A stretch of 64,000 nucleotides of DNA. Source: Thinopyrum elongatum (taxonomy: Eukaryota; Streptophyta; Magnoliopsida; Poales; Poaceae). The position numbers and the translations under genes were made by a program. The notes below the pieces were generated by a model, which saw nothing but the letters and a program-made list of their open reading frames with translations, did not search any database and had not been told where the DNA came from. The stretch lies in contig CM022297.1 of NCBI GenBank assembly GCA_011799875.1, forward strand, positions 442,233,292 through 442,297,291. Reading direction: 5' to 3'. Each line of letters opens with the position of its first letter. The stretch's first letter is position 1. Of this stretch, positions 57,624-64,000 are shown in pieces.

Positions 57624-58696
57624 TCCTTCCTGGGGACCATAACGACGTTGGCGAGCCACTCCGAGTGGTAAATCTCGCATATGAACTCAGCCGCCAGGAG
57701 CCGAGCCACCTCCTCGCCAATCGCCTTTCTCTTCTCTGTTGCAGATCGACACAAATGTTCCTTCATGGGTTTAGCCTTCGAATCAACACTCAATCGGTGC
57801 TCAGCCAATCCCCTGGGTACACCTGGCATGTCGGAAGGTTTCCATGCAAAGATGTCCCAGTTCTCATGGAGGAACTGGATGAGCGCGGCTTCCTATTTGC
57901 TGTCGAGTCTTGTTGAAATGTTAGTCGGAGCAACTGTGGGATCTTCCGGGTGAATGTGAACCTGTTTCATCTCCCCTGCCGACTGGAAAGCAGATTCGAA
58001 GGCTAGCTTCTTGGAATGGAGCAGATCAGTTGCATTAGCATTTTTCTTGTATTCCTCCAATTCCACCATTGCCATCTACTGATCGGCAATTTTGGACTCT
58101 TGCTGAAGACACTCTTCGGCTCTCTGCCTATTCCCCGTGACTGTGAACACGCCCTTAGGGCCAGGCATTTTCAACTTGAGATACACATAACATGGGCGGG
58201 CCATGAAACGTGCGTAAGCGGGTCGGCCAAGAATAGCATGATAGGCACTGTGAAAATCCACCACTTCAAACGTCAACTTTTCCTTCTGAAAATTATTCGA
58301 GTGGCCGAAAACCACGTCCAAAGCAATCTGACCGAGTGAACTCGCCTTCTTCCTCGGGATGACTCTGTGAAACTGCATGTTGCTCTCGCTGAGTCAGGAC
58401 ATCGGAATGCCCATCCCTTTAAGGGTCTCAGCATAGAGGATGTTCAAGCCACTCCTGCCATCCATGAGGACTTTGCGTAACTGAGTGCCTCCCACAACTG
58501 GATCAACTACGAGTGCTTGCCGCCCAGGGGTAGCAACGTGAGCTGGGTGGTCCGACTGATCAAAGGTAATAGGAGTCTTTGACCACTTAAGGTATGTCGT
58601 GGTCGCTGGAACAGCCATATTCACCTCTCGGTTAATGACTTTCAGTCGACTTTTACTCTCAACATCGGCGAAAATCATCAGAGTGGCATTAACCTT
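57624..58696 (-). pseudogene. Gyp-A protease and start of reverse transcriptase
   Basis: Minus strand. Protease lies around 58460 with VLMDGRSGLNILY, where Gyp-B has DGGSG, so a Gly next to the catalytic Asp reads Arg. Then comes FEVVDFHSAYHAILGRPAYARF, a linker, a TAG at 57893-57895, and the RT N-terminus MPGVPRGLAEHRL, YHSEWLANVVMV. Other stops are near 58391 and 58076. The coding match with Gyp-B begins at TLMIFADVESKSRLK and is lost upstream of 58696. Confidence 0.88.
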
Positions 58697-59112
58697 TGGG
58701 GTGATGGCTGGGAGAGAGAGAGAGAGAGGGGGGTGGGGCGCGGGCGCCGGCCCCTTTTCAGTTAGGTCACAGCTCTTTGCCGTCTGCTAGCAGACGGCAA
58801 AGAGCCTAGCTAGTGGGGTGGGGCCGGGGGGAAACGGCCGTTAAAACGACCACTTTCTTTGCCGTCTGCTGGTGGACGGCAAAGAAAGTGGCCATTAGGT
58901 CGTTCTCATTAGTGGGCCACCCACCCTCTTTGCCGTCAGCTAGCAGGCAACAAAGCTTCTATGTCGTCAGCTAGCAGACGGCAAACACCCTCTTTGCCGT
59001 GCTCTCTTTCTTTGCTGTCAGCTTTCTGTAAGCTGATGGCAAAGACCTTCTTTGCCGTCAGCTAGCAGACGGCAAAGAGCTGGCTGACGGCAAAGATCCT
59101 GATTCCAGTAGT
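58697..59112. mobile_element. CACTA-2: one end of a CACTA transposon
   Basis: It ends CCTGATTCCAGTAGTG (CACTACTGGAATCAGG on the other strand). It has about a dozen CTTTGCCGTC/GACGGCAAAG repeats in hairpin pairs, the subterminal pattern of a CACTA family different from CACTA-1. No opposite end is seen, and the left border abuts Gyp-A at about 58697 after a GA-repeat. It is therefore truncated, or the rest is lost. Confidence 0.8.
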
Positions 59113-62096
59113 GGTAGCTCTATGCTAGCAGCGGAACAGCTCACAACAGCATAAAACTTCTAGCAGCAGAACTACGACGACGGTGATGAACTCCACTCCG
59201 CAGGGACTCTGGCTGGGACACGGTCTAGCTCGCACAAACGGAATCCTCGACAAGCAATCAATCGCGGAATCACCTGCAATCTGGCATGACACACCAAGTC
59301 AGTACTTTGAATGTACTCGCAAGCTCACAACAACCAAAAGCATCAAGGCAAAACAACAACATAGCATCAACAAGTTAAGTTATTAACAACTACTATGAGG
59401 TGGAAGCAATAACTAAGCATGATATGTAACTACTAGAATACTGATGAACCAATATCTCGGATCTCAAGAACCATCTCACTCTGGGCTATCTGGCCAAGTA
59501 CCATGTCACCTCGATCACCTCGTGATTAATATCTCCACGTGATCACCGCATGACCACATCACAAACTGAATGATCATCCATATCATCATCGGCATCCTGC
59601 CAAACTGTTACTACTCACCTTACCAACACATAAGTCATCTAATAAGTCATTTCATCATCGTGAGTGTTGATTGAACGGTGTGACCTAGTACGAACTGTGT
59701 CCATGACTGAGGACGCGGCTATCGATAGATTAAACACACCCTGTAGAGGTTTGTACACTATACCCACATCACAGAACCCATGGCCTCGTGCTCCCATTCG
59801 GGTGGACCAACGGTGTTCCGACAAAACCGGTCTATTGCATGATACTCTCCCAGCCACTCCGACCAACTCCCCTTTGGGATCAGACCTAGGTGGCCCCGGA
59901 TGCCACTCTAGACATCAAACGGCCATCATCATGGCAAAACGAAAGCGGTCCCAAACGGGGACAAGAGCGCTCACTGCCAACTACGGGCACACAAGGCTTA
60001 TGGCTGCCTACCTGATCAGGGTAGCGCACGCACATAACCTTCCCTAGTTGGAGGCACCGACGAGAGGCATGACAGTAGACCGCATTAGGGCCTTCCCATA
60101 AAGGCAAATGTGGTTGCACTGGAAATGCCCGGAACGGTGGCACCTGACCAACAAAATGACATAATTTGTCCCCAAGATAAATCAGTGATAACTGACATAG
60201 CATTACTCCATCTGTAATCCAAGTCATAGCAATATCCACCAAATGCTCTAAGCAAATAATATAGTTGCATCGAAATAAACTCCAAGAGTGGCATATAACT
60301 AAGATCGTGATGAAACCAAAGACAATAATGCTACTAACCCAATAGCAATATCAAGTTATTAAACTAAGATCCACATGCTAGCATCATATCCAAAATAATA
60401 CTCCAAAGCATCATCTAAAATACTATCAAGATAAAAATAGCCACTAATAATCCCATGGCCACAAGTCATCCACCATCTGCAAGCATTAGTCCTAGTAATC
60501 CAAACAACATCAGGGCAATAGCAAGATTAAAATAACTCCAAGAAATGCCATGAACAAGTCATATATGGCTAATGCAATATTTTAAGCAAATTTAATTAAT
60601 TAAACCATGGCATTGCATTGCAATCATGCAAATGGAGGGTGTGGCTTGCCTTGCTCCAAGGAAGGGTGGGAAAGCTCCTGGTCTTCATCAAGCACACAAA
60701 ACATTCTGAAAAACATTTTTGAAAGCTTTTGTAAATAGCACATAATGCATTTTTCTCTATCCAGAAAACCTACATAGCAGAGAAAAATACCAAACTCTAG
60801 CACAAAATAGAGGAGCTCAAAAGAAAAATAATGCTAAAATAATCAATTCATTTGGACTTGTAGTTTAGGAGTTATTCATGGTCAAAGTTGGGTCAAATAT
60901 GGATTTAAATTGATTTAAAAGAATTTTAGAAAATCTCCAAAAGGGGGGGTGACGTCAAAGGCATATTCCTGGAATACGCTTCCACTAGAAAACGGTTCGG
61001 GGGGAATAAGAGGCTGACAGGTGGGGCCGGCCGGTTAGTTTTAAAGAGAGAGAGAAGGAAACAGAGGAGGGGCAGCTCACCGGCGACGGCTCACCAGCGT
61101 AGGGACCAGGGTGGCGATGGGAGATGATAGGGATCGACCAGGCGGTCGACAGCGATCACGCCCGTACCCACAGCTCGTCAGGAGGTGGTCGGACAGTGTC
61201 GCGCCCTTCGTCTCCGGCGGCCGCAGGCGTCGGGCGCCGGCGAAGTCAACGACTCCGGCTAGTGCAGGCTCGGGGAAGAGGCTGGGAAGGGCCAGGGGTC
61301 GAGGAGAGCTTGATGGCGGGGCTGGTTGGGGTGGAAGAGCACCGGAGGGGATGGCCAGAGCAGAGGCCGAGCGAAGGGGCGCCTCGCCGAAGAGGATGAA
61401 GAGGGCTCGCCCCCTTGCTGTTGAGCTCCAGAGGGTGACTGGGGGAGGGAGATGTCGAGTGGTGGAGAGGGACGAGCTCGGGGATGGCTTAAATAGCCAG
61501 AGAAGGTGGGCAAGCTGGACGCCACCGCGGACGCGTCGCCGGAGTTGCAGGCGAGCCACGGGCGTGTGGGCTGGTGAGGCGACGGGGGAGAGGTAGAGGA
61601 GGACAACCGGAGCAGTGGACAGCGCCAGGACGCAGAGGAAGAGGACGGGACACACACAGGGCCGGTCAGGGCACAGTACGCCCATGGGCGCTCGGCGTCT
61701 AGCGCTGGCAAGGAGGTTTCTGGAGGGGGCAGAGGCTGGAGAGCAACGTGAGGTAAGAGGGAGTCAGGTCGGCACTGGAGGATCCACGGGTTTCGCCAGA
61801 GCGCGGCAGTCTGGCGCCAGCCGACGCGCAGAGCGTGCCCACTGCACACATAGCGTGCGCCCAGGCAAAATCCAACGCGGTCACCACGCGACACGGCCAA
61901 GATGGGACGCTAGAGGTAGGGAAACGCTGCCTAGTGTGTTGTCTCTGCACCCTGGGGACTGTGGGAAGTGATAGATCGAGAGCAGAGGCTCTGCACTGAA
62001 GTGAGGCTTCGATGGAAGATAGTTGTAGCAAACTTGGCTACATATCTGTGATCAGCAAAGAAGAGCAAACGCTACTGTAGGATGCTGCTAACGTGA
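59113..62096. other. Unclassified LTR-like DNA
   Basis: No recognisable gene is present. The layout resembles LTR-D: an AT-rich, CA-rich left half, then a GC-rich part (61080-61900) with frames on both strands that look like composition artefacts. No LTR ends or target duplication were found. It may be a fragment of a long LTR. Confidence 0.45.
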
Positions 62097-62119
62097 CACT
62101 ACAATTAGAGACCCTTTGA

Positions 62120-62540
62120 CGAAACTGTGTGCGATGCATTAATCGCAAACGGTGATGTAAAAAAAACGTCAAAAAAGATGCAAAATGTTTGCGATGAAGG
62201 ATACATCGAACACGGTTCAGATTTTAGTTGTGTGTGCGATGTTGGGGTGTACGGTTGATCCATACGAACTATTTGCGATGAGACAGAACAACAGAAATGG
62301 TCAGTCATATCAAGGTGTGTGCGATATACGGCATACAGTTTGCTCCAATGAACCGTTCGCGATGATCAAGTTGAACACAAACGATTTGGCGTAACAAGAT
62401 GTGTGTAATACCCGACAAACAGGTCGGTAATCAGAATTGTGTGCGATCATTATAGACAGCCCATATGGTCTTTTTTTGTGAATTATGTGCTCGTCAAGGC
62501 ACATAGTTCAAGAAACCAACCTGTGGGCGATAATGTAGAA
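62120..62540. repeat. TGTGCGAT subterminal array of CACTA-3
   Basis: The motif, with variants TTTGCGAT and GGGCGAT, recurs roughly every 30-60 bp in the same direction, with some inverted ATCGCA forms. Confidence 0.7.
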
Positions 62541-62652
62541 GATCTCTGTCGAATATGTATTACTAACTGTCTGCAATGAGATTGACATGATAAACATTGA
62601 TAACGAATTAATATAAGCAAGCAGAAACAAAGATATATACAGTCTGCTTAAT

Positions 62653-63027
62653 TTAGTCCTTCTTGTTCTTGTTGTTCTTGGATGGCCCCGCGACATCATC
62701 TTGGCGAGGACGCTTCTTTCCGCTGACCGTTGGCTTTTCATCGCCACCGCCGTCGTCATCGTCGTTGCTCTCGTCATCGTCCTCCTCCTCGTTCGACCAT
62801 TCCTCCTCATCATCATTGTCGTCCTCTTCTTCGTCCTCCGATGGCTCCTCGTCCGTCTGGTTGTCGTCTGATGACTCCGGAGGCGGCGTTCCTTCCATGA
62901 TCCGGATATAATCGAGGTCTGGGCTCGACGCCGGACTCATGGAAGACGAGCGGGATGATTCCGATGTTGACCTATCATCGGGCGCCAGACTGCTAGCCGA
63001 ACTGTCGTCCCCGCTGTAGCTCGACAT
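62653..63027 (-). CDS. 124-aa acidic, disordered protein of CACTA-3
   Basis: It starts MSSYSGDDSSASS, is Ser/Asp-rich for 45 residues, has a short ordered segment (LDYIRIMEGTPPP), then a run dominated by Asp and Glu (residues 60-95), and a basic end with GKKRPRQDD and NKNKKD that could be a nuclear signal. There is no break and no catalytic motif. Such acidic proteins are commonly predicted in CACTA elements. It may also be a first exon, since the downstream sequence was not resolved. Confidence 0.55.
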   Translation of the reverse strand: MSSYSGDDSSASSLAPDDRSTSESSRSSSMSPASSPDLDYIRIMEGTPPPESSDDNQTDEEPSEDEEEDDNDDEEEWSNEEEDDDESNDDDDGGGDEKPTVSGKKRPRQDDVAGPSKNNKNKKD

Positions 63028-63376
63028 GGATGCGGTCGTATAAAAACCGCGAGAAAGCGAGATTACACAGTGTGTGCAAGTGTGTATCGCGGCCTGCCGG
63101 GGACGATGAATATGGTGGACACTTAAGCGGGGTATGCAGAGAACAGGAATGCCAATTGAAGCAGGGGTTGACGTATTATCTAACCATTGATATAATCAAC
63201 CGCAATTATTTGTACCCAGTCGCTCCAAATTCCCGGGGTTGCGTAGTTCTCAATGTGATAATAATTACGCACACGCGTTGGAGCGTCCAAATATGAAACA
63301 AGCATTTTTCGTAGTACTTCTACTCCCTCCATACCGGCGACTTAGGTGGGGGGAAAACAAGAGAACTTGATGATTA

Positions 63377-63472
63377 CTCCCTCCATCCCAAAATAAGTGA
63401 CTCAACATTGCACTAACTTTAGTACAAAGTTAGTAGTACAAAGTTGAGTCACTTATTTTGGGACGGAGGGAG
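63377..63472. mobile_element. Stowaway MITE, 96 bp
   Basis: Termini are CTCCCTCCATCCC and GGGACGGAGGGAG. The TA duplication is at 63375-63376 and 63473-63474. The two halves are almost fully complementary (AAAATAAGTGACTCAA with TTGAGTCACTTATTTT). This is the standard Stowaway form in Triticeae, moved by Mariner-type transposases. Confidence 0.95.
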
Positions 63473-63479
63473 TATTTGG

Positions 63480-63827
63480 TAATCAATACCATTGCATGCA
63501 GAGAATTGACCATTGCATGCATGTTATGCTAAGTAGTTTGAAGTCATTGAATGCATACTAGCTGCAGGACTCCTATTGGCTGATTTCTTTTTTCAGGACA
63601 AAAACAAGGAACGAGTTTTGGGATTATTTGGTTTTCGTAATGTGACTTATGCACCGGTACCGGTATGAACGGAGTAGGATAGTTGGCAAGCAATACATTG
63701 AGCTCTTCTTATTGATGAAGCCAGTAATAATCAAACTACAAAGGAAAAGAAAAAAAGACAAAGGAAAATATCTGCACGAATCTTCGCGTAACATCAATGG
63801 CACAAGACCTACATGTGCATTACTTAG
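63480..63827. other. Unclassified DNA, no gene seen
   Basis: It contains a repeated CATTGCATGC motif (63490-63522) and ACCGGTACCGGT near 63654. The 66-aa frame at 63649 has no recognisable feature. Confidence 0.5.
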
Positions 63828-63845
63828 AGCACATCTAGATGTGCT
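63828..63845. repeat. Perfect 18-bp palindrome
   Basis: AGCACATCTAGATGTGCT lies 13 bp after the stop codon of the ORF at 63858-64000 (read on the minus strand). Confidence 0.8.
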
Positions 63846-63857
63846 TTAGCAATACTG

Positions 63858-64000
63858 TCAAACAAAACCCCTAATCATCATTGCAAACAGCGCATAGAAC
63901 ATGGCTAATGCAACAACCACAACTACACATGCTAGTTCCTTCTTGTGTCTTGCTTTCATCTGTTGCCTGTGATTGATTCTTTCTTGCTTCATCGTACTGA
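63858..64000 (-). CDS. C-terminal piece of a membrane-tailed ORF entering from the right
   Basis: The minus-strand frame is open to the window edge. It reads MKQERINHRQQMKARHKKEL from 63992, then a hydrophobic stretch of about 20 residues (CVVVVVALAMFYALFAMM) and RGFV-stop. The basic-then-hydrophobic tail has the same design as the end of the CACTA-1 protein at 13932-14183. The domain upstream is outside the window, so the relation is inferred. Confidence 0.45.
   Translation of the reverse strand, partial: STMKQERINHRQQMKARHKKELACVVVVVALAMFYALFAMMIRGFV

Larger units (their letters stand above)
1..58696 (-). mobile_element. Gyp-A: old Gypsy LTR retrotransposon, the backbone of the window
   Basis: This is a minus-strand Gypsy element broken by later insertions. 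Its surviving pieces are 1-3651, 27216-33044, 52821-52975 and 57624-58696. Read on the minus strand, they give protease, reverse transcriptase, RNase H and integrase in Gypsy order, then a minisatellite, then an antisense gene on the plus strand. The pieces can be assigned to one element because the coding sequence rejoins across each insertion once a 5-bp target duplication is removed (CCTTT, TGATG, TCCTT). The gag end is cut at about 58696 by a CACTA end. The left end is uncertain (see 1-1702). The pol is close to that of Gyp-B, so the two are related families or subfamilies. Confidence 0.85.
62097..64000. mobile_element. CACTA-3: start of a third CACTA element, running off the window
   Basis: CACTACAATTAGAGACCC begins at 62097 after TGA. 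62120-62540 has at least eight TGTGCGAT-type motifs, a subterminal array unlike those of CACTA-1 and CACTA-2. An acidic ORF reads toward this end, as the small gene does in CACTA-1. The far end is not in the window, so its extent is inferred. Confidence 0.6.

Noticed and set aside
61077..61900. Overlapping frames of 160-213 aa in GC-rich DNA
   Set aside because: They are open on several frames at once because of base composition. They show low-complexity Ser/Pro/Arg/Ala translations and no family match.
62653..63027. Host gene for an acidic nuclear protein
   Set aside because: It sits beside a CACTA end and reads toward it, and similar acidic ORFs are usual in such elements. A transposon origin is more likely.
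1..64000. tRNA, rRNA or conserved microRNA genes
   Set aside because: No cloverleaf consensus or rRNA blocks were seen by eye. A tRNAscan or Rfam run would be needed for certainty.

Overview
The window is intergenic DNA from a large plant genome, most probably a Triticeae grass (wheat, barley or a relative). The evidence is nested Gypsy LTR retrotransposons, CACTA transposons with 3-bp target duplications and subterminal repeats, a Stowaway MITE, and coding remnants typical of that tribe. I see no intact host gene, rRNA, tRNA or CRISPR. Family names cannot be fixed without a repeat library, so I use labels.

Layout. Gyp-A (minus strand, oldest) is the backbone, surviving in pieces at 1-3651, 27216-33044, 52821-52975 and 57624-58696. 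Gyp-F (plus, 3657-27210, duplication CCTTT) lies in Gyp-A's antisense gene and carries CACTA-1 (13373-25548, duplication TGA). Gyp-C (minus, 33045-52820, duplication TGATG) split Gyp-A's reverse transcriptase and carries Gyp-B (plus, 33110-45480, duplication AAGGG) in its LTR. LTR-D (52976-57623, duplication TCCTT) split the same reverse transcriptase again. A CACTA end (CACTA-2, 58697-59112) truncates Gyp-A. Then come unclassified LTR-like DNA, the start of CACTA-3 (62097 on) and a Stowaway (63377-63472). My hand counts of LTR differences are about 61/946 for C, 38/1155 for F and 11/595 for B. This agrees with the nesting order, B being youngest.

How the genes fit together. Each Gypsy element with enough sequence has two converging transcription units: gag-pol in the sense direction, and a separate intron-containing gene on the opposite strand. 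The second gene encodes a protein of the 'putative gypsy type transposon' (PF04195-like) type with a long coiled-coil or Ala/Glu-rich tail. Gyp-C has lost pol but keeps this gene. In A and B a 72-73 bp minisatellite sits between the two converging 3' ends. CACTA-1 has a TNP2-type transposase, a second multi-exon gene (En/Spm-like with a Ulp1-like tail), a small RNase H1-N/viroplasmin-like membrane protein, and captured LRR and Copia fragments.

Most interesting signal. Introns of the antisense gene in A, B and F hold eight copies of a two-hairpin module with a conserved linker. The second hairpin changes sequence between copies but keeps pairing, with compensatory changes and G-U pairs that only work in the antisense-gene RNA. 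A second general signal is decay mainly by in-frame stops that C-to-T changes at Gln or Arg codons would explain.
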